From JAKAWQ01 sp035509315 (GTDB lineage Bacteria; Pseudomonadota; Alphaproteobacteria; Acetobacterales; Acetobacteraceae): DNA of 64,000 nt. The notes beneath the pieces were generated by a model, which made no database searches, was not told the DNA's origin, and was given only the letters and a program-made list of their open reading frames with translations. The stretch lies in the NCBI GenBank assembly GCA_035509315.1, contig DATJLS010000033.1:62001-126000 (forward strand). Reading direction: 5' to 3'. Position numbers and translations under genes: made by a program. Shown piece by piece: positions 6,514-15,931 of the stretch. Numbering within the stretch: the first letter of the stretch is position 1; each line of letters begins with the position of its first letter.

Positions 6514-8912
6514 TCCGCAGCGGCGAGCCGGCGGGGCGGGGTTTGGACGACGGGGGCGAGCGGCGTCGCGTTGAAGGAGGCGGCGCGGCGCTCCGGCGGC
6601 GCGGGGCGGTAGAGCGTGTCGCGCTGGAGGGGCACGCGGCCGAGGGAACGGATCAGATCTTCCATCGATTCAGGCGGGAATTCCTGCCCATGCTCGGTGC
6701 CGGCGGCGCGGGAGATGCTTTCGTTCATCAGCGTCCCGCCGAGGTCGTTCGCGCCGGCCTCGAGGCATGCGGCGGCGCCCGCGGGACCCATTTTCACCCA
6801 GGATGTCTGGATATTCGTGATGTGCGGATGGAGCGCGAGTCGCGCGACCGCGTGCATCAGCACGGCCTCGCGGAAGGTCGGCCCGCGGCGCGCGGCCCCG
6901 CGCAGATAGATCGGCGCTTCCATGTGAACGAAGGGCAGTGGAACGAACTCCGTGAATCCGCCGGTTTCGGCTTGCAGATCGCGCAGCGCCAGAAGATGCC
7001 GCGCCCAGGAGATCGGCGGCTCCACATGCCCGTACATGATCGTTGAGGTGGTGCGAAGACCGAGGCGATGGGCGGCGCGCGCAACATCGAGCCACGCTTT
7101 CGTATTCACCTTGTCCGGGCAGATGATGGCGCGCACATCATCGTCCAGGATTTCGGCAGCCGTGCCCGGCAAGGTTCCAAGGCCCGCGTCCTTGAGCCTG
7201 GCCAGGAACGCAGGCACGGTGAGGCCGAGCGTGGCCGCGCCCTGGGTGACTTCGAGCGGCGAGAAGGCATGGATATGCATGCCGGGAACCGCCGCCTTGA
7301 TGGCGCGGCAGATGCCGAGATAGGTCTCCCCCGTATAGTCGGGGTGGATGCCGCCTTGGAGACAGACTTCGGTGGCGCCCCGGTCCCAGGCCTCGACCGC
7401 GCGGCGCACGATCTCCTCAAGCGCAAGGTCATAAGGCGCGCCGCGCAGCGCCTCATGCGTCTTTCCCTTCGAGAAAGCGCAGAAACGGCAACGATAATAG
7501 CAGATATTGGTGTAGTTGATATTGCGATTGACGGCGTAACGCACGACATTGCCGCTCACCGTGCGGCGAAGCTCGTCGGCAGCGGTGAGGACGCGCCGAT
7601 AATCGGCATCACGCGCCGCGAAGAGCCGCACGATCCCGGGATCATCCAGCCGCCGGCCGTCTCTCGCCCTCGCGATGATCTCCTCGATATGCGGATCGAT
7701 CGTCGCCGCATGGATCGTGGGCGGGCGCGGCGGCACGGTCGTTCCGGGAGACCATCGATCCTCGCGCGCAAGACCCTCGGCATCGCTCATGCGGCGCACG
7801 CGCGTCGCGACTTCGGGCGCGAGCCAATCGCCGGCCTGCCGCGCATAGGAGGGATAGACCGCGAGCCGGTTCACCAGCAGCTTGCCGGCTTCGGCGCTGC
7901 GCCGTGAAAGCTCCGTGATCGCCGGCCAGGGCGCTTCGGGATTGACATGGTCCGGCGTCACCGGCGAGACGCCGCCCCAGTCGTTGATTCCGGCCGCGAT
8001 CAGCCGCGGATAGACACCGGGGGAAAGATTGGGCGGCGCCTGAATGTTCATCTCCGCCCCCAGGATCAAACGCGCGGCGGCGATCGTCCACAGCATATCC
8101 TCGAGATCCGGCTCCGTGGCATCGGCACGCTTCGTGCCCGCCTTGGCGCGGAAGTTCTGGATGATGACTTCCTGGATATGCCCGTAGGAGGCGTGAAGAT
8201 CGCGGATGGCAAGGAGCGCATCGAGCCTTTCGGGGCGTGTCTCGCCAATCCCGATCAGGATGCCGGTGGTGAAGGGCACACGAAGCTCGCCCGCCAGCCG
8301 CAACGTCTCCAGCCGCGCGGCAGGATGCTTGTCCGGCGAGCCGTAATGCACGCCGCCAGGCTCGCAGAGACGCTCGCTCACCGATTCCAGCATGATGCCC
8401 TGGCTCGCGGAGACCTCTCGCAGGCCGGCGATGTCCTCTCGCGTCATCACGCCGGGATTGAGGTGCGGCAGCAGCCCGGTTTCGCGCAGCACCATCGCGC
8501 CCATCGCGCGCAGATAATCGATCGTGGAAGCATGGCCGAGCGAAGCCAGTGCCTCCCGCGCGGCGCGGTAGCGCAGCTCCGGCTTGTCGCCGAGGGTGAA
8601 GAGCGCCTCCGTGCAACCGGCCTCTTCCCCTGCGCGCGCAATCGCCAGCACGTCGTCCGGCAAGAGATACGCGGGGCTTGCGGCGCGCGGCCGCTCGGCG
8701 AAGGTACAGTAATGGCAGACATCCCGGCACAATTTGGTGAGCGGGATGAAGACCTTTCGCGAGTAGGTGATGAGCCGCCCATGGCCTTCGTCGCGCAGAA
8801 GTTCGGCCGCCGCCATCAGTTCCGCGAGCGGTGCCCGCAGGAGCCACTCCAAAGAGGGCCCGTTCAGCGAGAGATTCGATCCGTCCATCGCCCCGATCAT
8901 TGCCCCGGTCAT
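6510..8912 (-). CDS. fbiC: 7,8-didemethyl-8-hydroxy-5-deazariboflavin (FO) synthase, CofG-CofH fusion
   Basis: This bifunctional radical-SAM enzyme joins tyrosine and the ribityl-diaminouracil flavin intermediate to make FO, the deazaflavin core of F420. The ~800-aa protein has two complete modules. The N-terminal CofG-like half has CRDVCHYCTF (CxxxCxxC, ~62-69 from this start). The C-terminal CofH-like half has NINYTNICYYRCRFCAFSKG and LQGGIHPDYTGETYLGICR. This is the single-chain actinobacterial architecture rather than separate cofG and cofH. ATG 8912 is chosen; in-frame ATGs at 8900 and 8888 are alternatives, and the frame is open for 24 more codons upstream without homology-like sequence. 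It is divergent from the downstream LLM gene, sharing the 8913-9068 leader. Confidence 0.95.
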   Translation of the reverse strand: MTGAMIGAMDGSNLSLNGPSLEWLLRAPLAELMAAAELLRDEGHGRLITYSRKVFIPLTKLCRDVCHYCTFAERPRAASPAYLLPDDVLAIARAGEEAGCTEALFTLGDKPELRYRAAREALASLGHASTIDYLRAMGAMVLRETGLLPHLNPGVMTREDIAGLREVSASQGIMLESVSERLCEPGGVHYGSPDKHPAARLETLRLAGELRVPFTTGILIGIGETRPERLDALLAIRDLHASYGHIQEVIIQNFRAKAGTKRADATEPDLEDMLWTIAAARLILGAEMNIQAPPNLSPGVYPRLIAAGINDWGGVSPVTPDHVNPEAPWPAITELSRRSAEAGKLLVNRLAVYPSYARQAGDWLAPEVATRVRRMSDAEGLAREDRWSPGTTVPPRPPTIHAATIDPHIEEIIARARDGRRLDDPGIVRLFAARDADYRRVLTAADELRRTVSGNVVRYAVNRNINYTNICYYRCRFCAFSKGKTHEALRGAPYDLALEEIVRRAVEAWDRGATEVCLQGGIHPDYTGETYLGICRAIKAAVPGMHIHAFSPLEVTQGAATLGLTVPAFLARLKDAGLGTLPGTAAEILDDDVRAIICPDKVNTKAWLDVARAAHRLGLRTTSTIMYGHVEPPISWARHLLALRDLQAETGGFTEFVPLPFVHMEAPIYLRGAARRGPTFREAVLMHAVARLALHPHITNIQTSWVKMGPAGAAACLEAGANDLGGTLMNESISRAAGTEHGQEFPPESMEDLIRSLGRVPLQRDTLYRPAPPERRAASFNATPLAPVVQTPPRRLAAAD

Positions 8913-9068
8913 CACTCTGTGATCATCGCTGCGTGATCCTCGGCACTTCCGGCAACAGATATGCCCTGTTCCGTCCGAACCCAACGGTGGGGGCCTGTTT
9001 GCCTATGCTGGCCGGTAGAGGCATCCTGCGGGATCGCACCACAGGATGCAATCCGGGAGCAGGTTGTC

Positions 9069-10013
9069 ATGCAGATCGGCTTGAACGCACCCACCGCAGG
9101 GCCGCTCGCCGTCGCGGATTCCCTTACGCACATTGCCCTCGAGGCCGAGGCGATCGGGTTCGACTACCTCGCCTTCAGCGATCACATCGTCATCCCGGCG
9201 GATATCCAGGCGCGCTATCCCTATTCCGAGACGGGCGAGTTCCCGCAGGGCGCGCGTGCCGGACGGCATGAGCAACTGACCGAGATCGCCTTTGTCGCCG
9301 CGAAAACATCGCGCCTGCGTCTCGTGACTTCGGTGATGGTCGTGCCGCACCGTCCGGCTGTTCTCACGGCAAAAATCCTCTCGACCATAGACCTGCTCTC
9401 AAATGGCCGGCTCACGGTGGGCATCGGCGCTGGCTGGATGAAGGAGGAGTTTGAGGCCATCGGCGCACCGCCCTTCGCCGGGCGCGGCGCCGTCACCGAC
9501 GAATATCTGCAGGCATTCCGCGCGCTCTGGACCAGCGAAAAGCCGCGCTTTGCCGGCAAATACGTCGCATTCGACGGCATCACCTTCGAGCCCAAACCAA
9601 TACAACGCCCGCATCCGCCCATCTGGGTCGGCGGCGAGAGCGGGCCGGCGCTCCGCCGCGCCGCCAGGCTCGGCGATGCCTGGTACCCGATCGGCACCAA
9701 CCCCGCGAATCTGCTCGACAGTTTGCCGCGCTACCGCGCCGGCGCCGAACGGATCCGCAATCTCGCCGCCGAGGCCGGACGCAGCGTGGCGCTGGCCCTG
9801 CGCTGCGGGAGGCACGGCGCGGAGCTGCCGAAGAAGGCGGATGACGGCGAACGGCGGCTCTTCTCAGGCACTTCAGGCGAGATCGCTGGCGACCTCCGCG
9901 ATCTCAAGACCCTCGGCGTCGCCTATGTCGATTTCACGATCGCGCATCCCACGCTCGCGGCGACGCTCACGGAAATGAAGCGATTCCGGGACGAGGTGCT
10001 GGCCCGGGTGTAG
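9069..10013 (+). CDS. LLM-class F420-dependent oxidoreductase
   Basis: This 314-aa luciferase-like protein resembles the TIGR03619 group. Motifs: MQIGLNAPTAGPLAVADSL at the start, IGFDYLAFSDHIVIPADIQ (~30-48), RLRLVTSVMVVPHRPAVLTAK (in two parts, ~82-102), LLSNGRLTVGIGAGWMKEEF (~109-128), PHPPIWVGGESGPALRRAAR (~180-199), LGDAWYPIGTNP. ATG 9069 follows GGAGCAGG; an open frame extends upstream to 8961 but does not look coding. It is divergent from fbiC, which makes co-regulation with FO synthesis plausible. The chemistry and substrate are unknown. Confidence 0.88.
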   Translation: MQIGLNAPTAGPLAVADSLTHIALEAEAIGFDYLAFSDHIVIPADIQARYPYSETGEFPQGARAGRHEQLTEIAFVAAKTSRLRLVTSVMVVPHRPAVLTAKILSTIDLLSNGRLTVGIGAGWMKEEFEAIGAPPFAGRGAVTDEYLQAFRALWTSEKPRFAGKYVAFDGITFEPKPIQRPHPPIWVGGESGPALRRAARLGDAWYPIGTNPANLLDSLPRYRAGAERIRNLAAEAGRSVALALRCGRHGAELPKKADDGERRLFSGTSGEIAGDLRDLKTLGVAYVDFTIAHPTLAATLTEMKRFRDEVLARV

Positions 10014-10035
10014 GACCGAAATCTGCCCCTCGGAC

Positions 10036-12417
10036 TTATGCTTCCGCGCGGCCGCCCAACAGAACCTCGCGCTTGCCGACATGGTTGGCAGGACTGACGA
10101 CGCCGTCTTTCTCCATCTGCTCGATCAGGCGGGCGGCACGGTTGTAGCCGATCTGCAGGTGGCGCTGGATGAAGGAGGTCGAGGCCTTGCCTTCGCGGGC
10201 GACGAGCGAGACGGCCTGCTCGTAGAGGCCGCGTTCGCCTTCGCTGCCGCCCTCACCCATGCCGGGAATGGCGGGGCCGGAATTGTCATCCTCCTCGGCT
10301 TCGGTGATCTCCTCGATATAGGCCGGCTCGCCCTGCTCGCGCAGGTACTCGACCACGGCCTCCACCTCGGCGTCCGAGACGAAGGGACCGTGGACGCGGG
10401 TGATGCGGCCGCCGCCCATCATGTAGAGCATGTCGCCCTGGCCAAGCAGCTGCTCGCTGCCCTGCTCGCCGAGGATGGTGCGTGAATCGAACTTGCTGAT
10501 CACCTGGAAACTGATGCGGGTCGGGAAATTGGCCTTGATGGTGCCGGTGATCACGTCCACCGAGGGACGCTGGGTCGCCATGATGACATGGATGCCGGCG
10601 GCGCGGGCCATCTGGGCGAGGCGCTGGACCGCGGCCTCGATATCCTTGCCGGCGACCATCATGAGATCGGCCATCTCGTCGATGACGACGACGATGAAAG
10701 GCAGCGGCTCGAGCACCAGCGGCTGCTCCTCGAACATCGGCCGGCCGGTCTCGGCATCGAAGCCGGTCTGCACGCGCCGGGTGACGACCTCGCCCTTGGC
10801 GCGGGCTGCCGCGACACGCTCGTTGTAGCCGCCGATATTGCGCACGCCGACCTGGCTCATCGAACGGTAGCGCCGCTCCATCTCCCGCACCGTCCATTTC
10901 AGCGCGGTGACGGCCTTCTTGGGTTCCGTGACCACCGGTGCCATCAGGTGCGGAATGCCCTCATAGACCGAAAGCTCGAGCATCTTCGGGTCGATCAGGA
11001 TCAGCCGGCACTGATCGGGCGGCATGCGGTAAAGGAGCGAGAGGATCATCGCATTGACGCCGACCGACTTGCCCGAGCCGGTGGTACCGGCGATGAGAAG
11101 ATGCGGCATGCGGGCGAGATCCGCGGCCACCGGCGCGCCCGAGATGTCCTTGCCGAGCGCGAGCGCAAGGCGCGCAGGGTGCTTCACCCAATCGTCGGTC
11201 GCCAGAAGCTCCGAGAGATAGACCGTCTCGCGCCGGCTGTTCGGCACCTCGATGCCGATCACGTTGCGGCCGGGCACGGTGGCGATGCGCACCGCCGTGA
11301 CCGAGAGGCTGCGCGCGATATCGTCCGCAAGCCCGATCACGCGGGCGCTGCGGATGCCGGGCGCGGGCTCGAGCTCATAGAGCGTGACGACCGGGCCGGG
11401 GCGGATCTCGACGATCGCGCCCTGCACGCCATAATCGCCGAGGACGGATTCGAGCAGGCGGGCATTGGCCTGCAGCGATTCGGCGGAAGGGCCGGTGGTG
11501 GCCCGGGCCGGCGCGGGCTTGAGCAAGGAAAGGGAGGGAAAGCGGAATCCGTCCTCGAGCGGGAGGCTCTCCTGCCGCGGCGGCGGCGCGGCCCGGCGCG
11601 GGGCCACGCGCGGACGCGGGGGCGGCGCGGCGGCGTCGAGCCGCGGCTCCCGCCGAACCTGGATGTCCGCTTCCGCTTCATCTTCCACGGCGTCGAGATT
11701 GGCGAGCAGCTTCGCGATCGGCTCGGGCTCCGCCGCCTTGGCCGGAAAGCGGATGAGCCGCCGCGCAAAGCCGATCGCGTTCCAACCGTGATGGACGGAG
11801 AAGCGGGCGGCATCGGCGGCGCCGCGGCCTGCCACCTGCCATTCGCCCTGAGAGAGGCCGAGCGCGAGCCAGCCGGAGATGCCGGCCAGCACCACCAGCA
11901 TCGCCCAGCCGAGCAGAAGGCCGAGCGGACCGAGCAGCCCATCGCCGGCAGCGATCACCGTGCCGCCGATCAATCGGCCGATCGCGCCGCCGGGACCGGC
12001 CATGACCGGCCAGGCGAGGTTGGTCGTGCTCGCGGTGACGGCGCCGAGCACGGCGGAGAAGGCTGGCACGGCGATCGAGATGCCGACCAGACGCGGGCCG
12101 AGGCGGCCGAGCCCGAGTCGCGACGCGACACGCCAAGCCCAGGCCAGCATCGCGAGCCCGGGCAGGATGGCCGCGAGCCCGAAGCTCTGAAGCAGGAGAT
12201 CGGCGAGCAGGGCGCCGGCCGGCCCGGCAAGATTGTGCGGGATCGCGCCGCTCGCCGTGTTGAGGGAGGGGTCGCGCGGATCGTAGGAGGCGAGCGCAAG
12301 CAGGAAGGCGATCGCCGCGAGGCCAAGCGCGAGACTGCCCAGCTCCGTCAGCCGGCGGCGGATGAGGGCCTTGATCGCGGGCGAAGCCAGGCTCTGGATC
12401 GATTGGGCGGTGGCCAT
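10036..12417 (-). CDS. ftsK: DNA translocase FtsK
   Basis: FtsK is the septal ATPase that pumps chromosome ends and activates XerCD recombination at dif. The 793-aa protein has about four N-terminal membrane segments (~25-190), a short Pro/Arg-rich linker, and a C-terminal motor with Walker A GTTGSGKSVGVNAM (~440-453), Walker B FIVVVIDEMADLMM and ATQRPSVDVITGTIKANFP. The last ~65 residues form the gamma winged helix (STSFIQRHLQIGYNRAARLI) that reads KOPS DNA. The linker is much shorter than in E. coli, as is common in Alphaproteobacteria. It is divergent from ubiH across an 85-bp gap and ends only 22 bp from the F420-region LLM gene. Confidence 0.97.
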   Translation of the reverse strand: MATAQSIQSLASPAIKALIRRRLTELGSLALGLAAIAFLLALASYDPRDPSLNTASGAIPHNLAGPAGALLADLLLQSFGLAAILPGLAMLAWAWRVASRLGLGRLGPRLVGISIAVPAFSAVLGAVTASTTNLAWPVMAGPGGAIGRLIGGTVIAAGDGLLGPLGLLLGWAMLVVLAGISGWLALGLSQGEWQVAGRGAADAARFSVHHGWNAIGFARRLIRFPAKAAEPEPIAKLLANLDAVEDEAEADIQVRREPRLDAAAPPPRPRVAPRRAAPPPRQESLPLEDGFRFPSLSLLKPAPARATTGPSAESLQANARLLESVLGDYGVQGAIVEIRPGPVVTLYELEPAPGIRSARVIGLADDIARSLSVTAVRIATVPGRNVIGIEVPNSRRETVYLSELLATDDWVKHPARLALALGKDISGAPVAADLARMPHLLIAGTTGSGKSVGVNAMILSLLYRMPPDQCRLILIDPKMLELSVYEGIPHLMAPVVTEPKKAVTALKWTVREMERRYRSMSQVGVRNIGGYNERVAAARAKGEVVTRRVQTGFDAETGRPMFEEQPLVLEPLPFIVVVIDEMADLMMVAGKDIEAAVQRLAQMARAAGIHVIMATQRPSVDVITGTIKANFPTRISFQVISKFDSRTILGEQGSEQLLGQGDMLYMMGGGRITRVHGPFVSDAEVEAVVEYLREQGEPAYIEEITEAEEDDNSGPAIPGMGEGGSEGERGLYEQAVSLVAREGKASTSFIQRHLQIGYNRAARLIEQMEKDGVVSPANHVGKREVLLGGRAEA

Positions 12418-12502
12418 GCGCGCTTGAAGTCCCCTGCTCCGTTCAGCTGATATCTTAGCCTATAACCGCGAAGCATCTGATGAAAAAAGCGGCGGGCCGG
12501 CG

Positions 12503-13717
12503 ATGGCAATGCGACTCGACGTGGCGGTGGCGGTGGTCGGCGCAGGGCCGGTGGGGGCTTCGCTCGCCTGCCGGCTGGCGGAGAGCGGGATTGCGACTGC
12601 GGTGATCGACCGTGCGCCCCTGCCACCGATGGAGCATCCGGATTTCGACGGCCGCGCCTATGCGATCGCTTCCGGCTCGCGACCCCTGCTCGATGCGGGT
12701 GGTGTGTGGCCGAGGCTTCCCTTTCCCGCCTGCCCGATCCTCGGCATCCGGGTGACCGATGGGCGACTCGGGCGCCCGGCCTCGCGCCTGAAGCTCGGCT
12801 TCGATGTGAGGGAAGCGGGCTCGGACGCCCCGTTCGGCTGGATGGTCGAGGCGCGGAGCCTGCGGATGGCGCTCAATGCGCGGATGGCCGAGCTTCCCAG
12901 CCTCTCGGTGTTCGCTCCCGCCGAAGCGCGGGTCGAGCGGTCGGAAGCGGGGGTGCGCATCGCGCTCACGGATGGGACCGAGATTGCGGCGCGCCTGGTG
13001 GTGGCGGCGGAGGGGCGAAGAAGCCCGCTCGCGCGCGCGGCGCGGATCCCCTTCACGCGCTTCTCTTACAGGCAGGAGGCGATCGTCGCAGCGATCGCGC
13101 ATGAGCGGCCGCACGACAATGTGGCGCTCGAGCATTTCCTGCCGGCGGGCCCCTTCGCGCAGCTTCCGATGAGCGCGACCGAGGGGGCCGAGCATGTCTC
13201 GGCGATCGTCTGGACCGAGGAGGCCCGGCTCGCCGATTCGCTCTTCGCCCTCGATGACCGGCGGTTCGGGGCGGAGATCGCGCGGCGGCTCGGAGGGTTT
13301 CTCGGGGCGGTGCGGCCGCTCGGGCGGCGCTTCCGCTATCCGATCGGGGCGATGCTCGCCCACCGCTACACCGATGTGCGGATGGTGCTGGCAGGGGACG
13401 CGGCCCATGGCATTCACCCGATTGCGGGCCAGGGGCTCAATCTCGGGTTCCGCGATGCGATCGCGCTCGCCGCTCTGGTGGAGGAAGTGGCGGAAGCGGG
13501 GGAGGATCCGGGCATGCCCGCCCTGCTGCGGCGCTATCAGCGGGCCAGGCGGGCGGACAATCTGCTGATGCTGGCAGCAACCGATGGGCTCGAACGGCTC
13601 TTCAGCAACGATATCAAGCCGCTCCGCCTGGCGCGCGATCTCGGGATCGCCACGGTCGATCGCATGCCACGCCTCAAGCGGTTCTTCATCCGCCAGGCGA
13701 CGGGGGTTGCCTCTTGA
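12503..13717 (+). CDS. ubiH: UbiH/UbiF-family FAD-dependent ubiquinone-biosynthesis hydroxylase
   Basis: This 404-aa flavoprotein monooxygenase hydroxylates the aromatic ring of ubiquinone precursors. The N-terminal Rossmann motif is VAVVGAGPVGASLACRLAES (~9-28), followed by DGRAYAIASGS (~51-61) and the second FAD motif VLAGDAAHGIHPIAGQGLN (~294-312) with LGFRDAIAL after it. The exact ring position attacked (UbiH, UbiF or UbiL type) cannot be decided. ATG 12503 is used; an in-frame ATG lies 6 nt downstream. Its last 32 bp overlap the convergent SDR gene. Confidence 0.92.
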   Translation: MAMRLDVAVAVVGAGPVGASLACRLAESGIATAVIDRAPLPPMEHPDFDGRAYAIASGSRPLLDAGGVWPRLPFPACPILGIRVTDGRLGRPASRLKLGFDVREAGSDAPFGWMVEARSLRMALNARMAELPSLSVFAPAEARVERSEAGVRIALTDGTEIAARLVVAAEGRRSPLARAARIPFTRFSYRQEAIVAAIAHERPHDNVALEHFLPAGPFAQLPMSATEGAEHVSAIVWTEEARLADSLFALDDRRFGAEIARRLGGFLGAVRPLGRRFRYPIGAMLAHRYTDVRMVLAGDAAHGIHPIAGQGLNLGFRDAIALAALVEEVAEAGEDPGMPALLRRYQRARRADNLLMLAATDGLERLFSNDIKPLRLARDLGIATVDRMPRLKRFFIRQATGVAS

Positions 13718-14411
13718 TGAGGGCGCCGTGGCGGATCTCCTCCGGCAGGCAGAGAGCGGCGAGCGCGGGAGCGGCATCCTCGGGGCGCGGAAGCAAGCTG
13801 CGATCCTCGGCGGGCATGGCGCGGAGGCGGAGCTTGCTCGCCATCGGGCCGGGATCGAAGAGATTGACGCGGAGATTGGTGTTGCGCGTCTCGTCCGCCC
13901 AGCTCAGGGCGAGATACTCCATGCCGGCCTTGCTCGCGCCATAGAGCCCCCAATAGGCGCGGGGGGCGCGCGCCCGCGCATCGGTGACAAAGACGGCACG
14001 GCCGGCCTCGGCGGCGAGGAGAAGGGGCGCGGTGGTGCGGATCAGCCGCCAGATCGCGGCGAGATTGATCTCCATCACCTCGGCCCAGTCAGCGGGCAGG
14101 ATATGGCCCGCGGGCGTGAGCGGGCCGAGCACGGCGGCATTGGCGACGAGCACATCGAGCCGGCCGAAGCGCGTGGCGATGCTCGGGCCAAGCGTATCGA
14201 CCGTCTCGCCGCTGCGGAGATCGAGCGGCACCAGCGTCGCAGTGCCGCCGACGGCACGGACGGCGTCATCCGTCTCCTCAAGCCCGCCCACCGTGCGGGC
14301 GGTGATGACGAGGTCCGCGCCCAGCCGGGCGAGCGCCACCGCGGCCGCCGCGCCCAGCCCGCGGCTTGCTCCGGTGACCAATGCCACCCGCCCTTCGAGC
14401 GGGCGGGTCAA
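13686..14411 (-). CDS. SDR-family NAD(P)-dependent oxidoreductase
   Basis: This 241-aa short-chain dehydrogenase has the cofactor loop LVTGASRGLGAAAAVALARL (TGxxxGxG, ~12-31), the NAG-type motif VLVANAAVLGPL (~88-99) and catalytic YGASK (YxxxK, ~158-162) in YWGLYGASKAGMEYLALSWA. A serine just before it is not obvious: the usual Ser position reads VTDARARAPR. That is a mild departure from the canonical triad. It follows purF by only 3 bp on the same strand and probably belongs to the cvpA-purF unit. The substrate is unknown. Confidence 0.9.
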   Translation of the reverse strand: MTRPLEGRVALVTGASRGLGAAAAVALARLGADLVITARTVGGLEETDDAVRAVGGTATLVPLDLRSGETVDTLGPSIATRFGRLDVLVANAAVLGPLTPAGHILPADWAEVMEINLAAIWRLIRTTAPLLLAAEAGRAVFVTDARARAPRAYWGLYGASKAGMEYLALSWADETRNTNLRVNLFDPGPMASKLRLRAMPAEDRSLLPRPEDAAPALAALCLPEEIRHGALIKRQPPSPGG

Positions 14412-14414
14412 GGC

Positions 14415-15917
14415 TCAGCGTTCCTCGGAGAGGAGCGAGAGCTGACGCTCGGTATTGTCGGTGACGTCCACGGGCGGGATCGGGTAATCGCCGGTGAAGC
14501 AGGCATCGCAGAAGGCGGGATGATGCGGGTCGCGCGGGCCATGGCCGAGCGCGCGATAGAGCCCGTCGATCGAGATGAAGGCAAGGCTGTCGACGCCGAT
14601 CAGGCGTGCCATCTCACCGAGATCATGCCGCGCGGCGAGGAGATGGCTCTCCTCCGGCGTGTCGATGCCGTAGAAGCAGGAATGCTTGGTGGGCGGGGAG
14701 GAGATGCGCATATGCACTTTCGAAGCCCCGGCGGCGCGCACCATCTCGACGATCTTGCGGCTGGTCGTGCCGCGCACGATCGAATCGTCGACCAGGACGA
14801 CGCGCCTTCCCGCCAGCACGGAGCGGTTGGTGGAATGCTTGAGCTTCACGCCGAGATGGCGAATCTGGTCGGTCGGCTCGATGAAGGTGCGGCCGACATA
14901 ATGATTGCGGATGATGCCAAGCTCGAAGGGAATGCCGCTCTCGGCCGAGTAGCCCATCGCCGCAGGCACGCCTGAATCCGGCACCGGAACGATCAGGTCT
15001 GCCGACACGGGCGATTCGCGGGCGAGCTCCGCGCCGATGCGCTTGCGCGACTCATAGACCGATGCGCCCTCCATCCGCGAATCCGGGCGGGCGAAATAGA
15101 TATATTCGAAGACGCAGAAGCGCGGATGATGCGTGCGGCCGAAGGGACGGATGCTGCGCACGCCGGCATCGGTGATCTCGACGATTTCGCCCGGCTCCAC
15201 ATCCCGGACGAATTCGGCACCGACGATCTCGAGCCCGCAGGTCTCGCTCGCCAGCACATAGCCCGGCGTTCCGTCGGCACCGGCGAGTCGGCCGAGGATG
15301 AGCGGGCGGACGCCGAGCGGATCACGCGCGCCGATCAGCGCGGTGTTGGTGAGGGCCACCAGGCTGTAGGCGCCGGTGACCTGCTTCAGCGCATCGATCA
15401 GCCGGTCCAGCACGGTCGAATAGGTGCTGATGGCGATGAGATGGACGAAGACCTCGGAGTCCGTGGTGGACTGAAAGAGGCAGCCGCGGCGGACAAGCTC
15501 GCGGCGCAGGCGATGGGCGTTGGTGAGATTGCCATTGTGGCCGACCGCGAAGCCGCCGAACTCGAAATCGGCATAGAGCGGCTGGACATTGCGCAGCACC
15601 GTGTCGCCGGTGGTGGCATAGCGATTATGGCCGATGGCGTGCGTGCCGGGTAGCCCGGCAATGACACGAGCATCGCCGAAATTGTCGCCGACGAGACCGA
15701 GGCCCTTGTGCGAATGGAAATGCCGGCCATCGAAGGAGACGATGCCGGTCGCCTCCTGGCCGCGATGCTGGAGCGCATGCAGGCCGAGCGCGGTGACCGC
15801 CGCCGCATCGACGACGTTCCAGACACCGAAGACCGCGCATTCCTCATGAAGCTTGTCATCCGCAGGATCGTCGGGCGTGAAATCGTGAGGCGCGAAATCG
15901 TCGGGACGGGGCATCAT
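14415..15917 (-). CDS. purF: amidophosphoribosyltransferase
   Basis: PurF makes 5-phosphoribosylamine from PRPP and glutamine, the first committed step of purine synthesis. The 500-aa protein has a short acidic propeptide ending ECAVFGVW, where Cys becomes the N-terminal nucleophile of the Ntn glutaminase domain. It continues with GHNRYATTGDTVLRNVQPL and GHNGNLTNA in the glutaminase half, and the PRPP loop VVLVDDSIVRGTTSRKIVEM in the C-terminal phosphoribosyltransferase half. ATG 15917 is chosen because GAGGAGG lies ~9 nt upstream; the longer frame would need a TTG inside the SD region. The SD overlaps the end of cvpA. Confidence 0.96.
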   Translation of the reverse strand: MMPRPDDFAPHDFTPDDPADDKLHEECAVFGVWNVVDAAAVTALGLHALQHRGQEATGIVSFDGRHFHSHKGLGLVGDNFGDARVIAGLPGTHAIGHNRYATTGDTVLRNVQPLYADFEFGGFAVGHNGNLTNAHRLRRELVRRGCLFQSTTDSEVFVHLIAISTYSTVLDRLIDALKQVTGAYSLVALTNTALIGARDPLGVRPLILGRLAGADGTPGYVLASETCGLEIVGAEFVRDVEPGEIVEITDAGVRSIRPFGRTHHPRFCVFEYIYFARPDSRMEGASVYESRKRIGAELARESPVSADLIVPVPDSGVPAAMGYSAESGIPFELGIIRNHYVGRTFIEPTDQIRHLGVKLKHSTNRSVLAGRRVVLVDDSIVRGTTSRKIVEMVRAAGASKVHMRISSPPTKHSCFYGIDTPEESHLLAARHDLGEMARLIGVDSLAFISIDGLYRALGHGPRDPHHPAFCDACFTGDYPIPPVDVTDNTERQLSLLSEER

Positions 15918-15931
15918 TCCGGCACTCCTCC

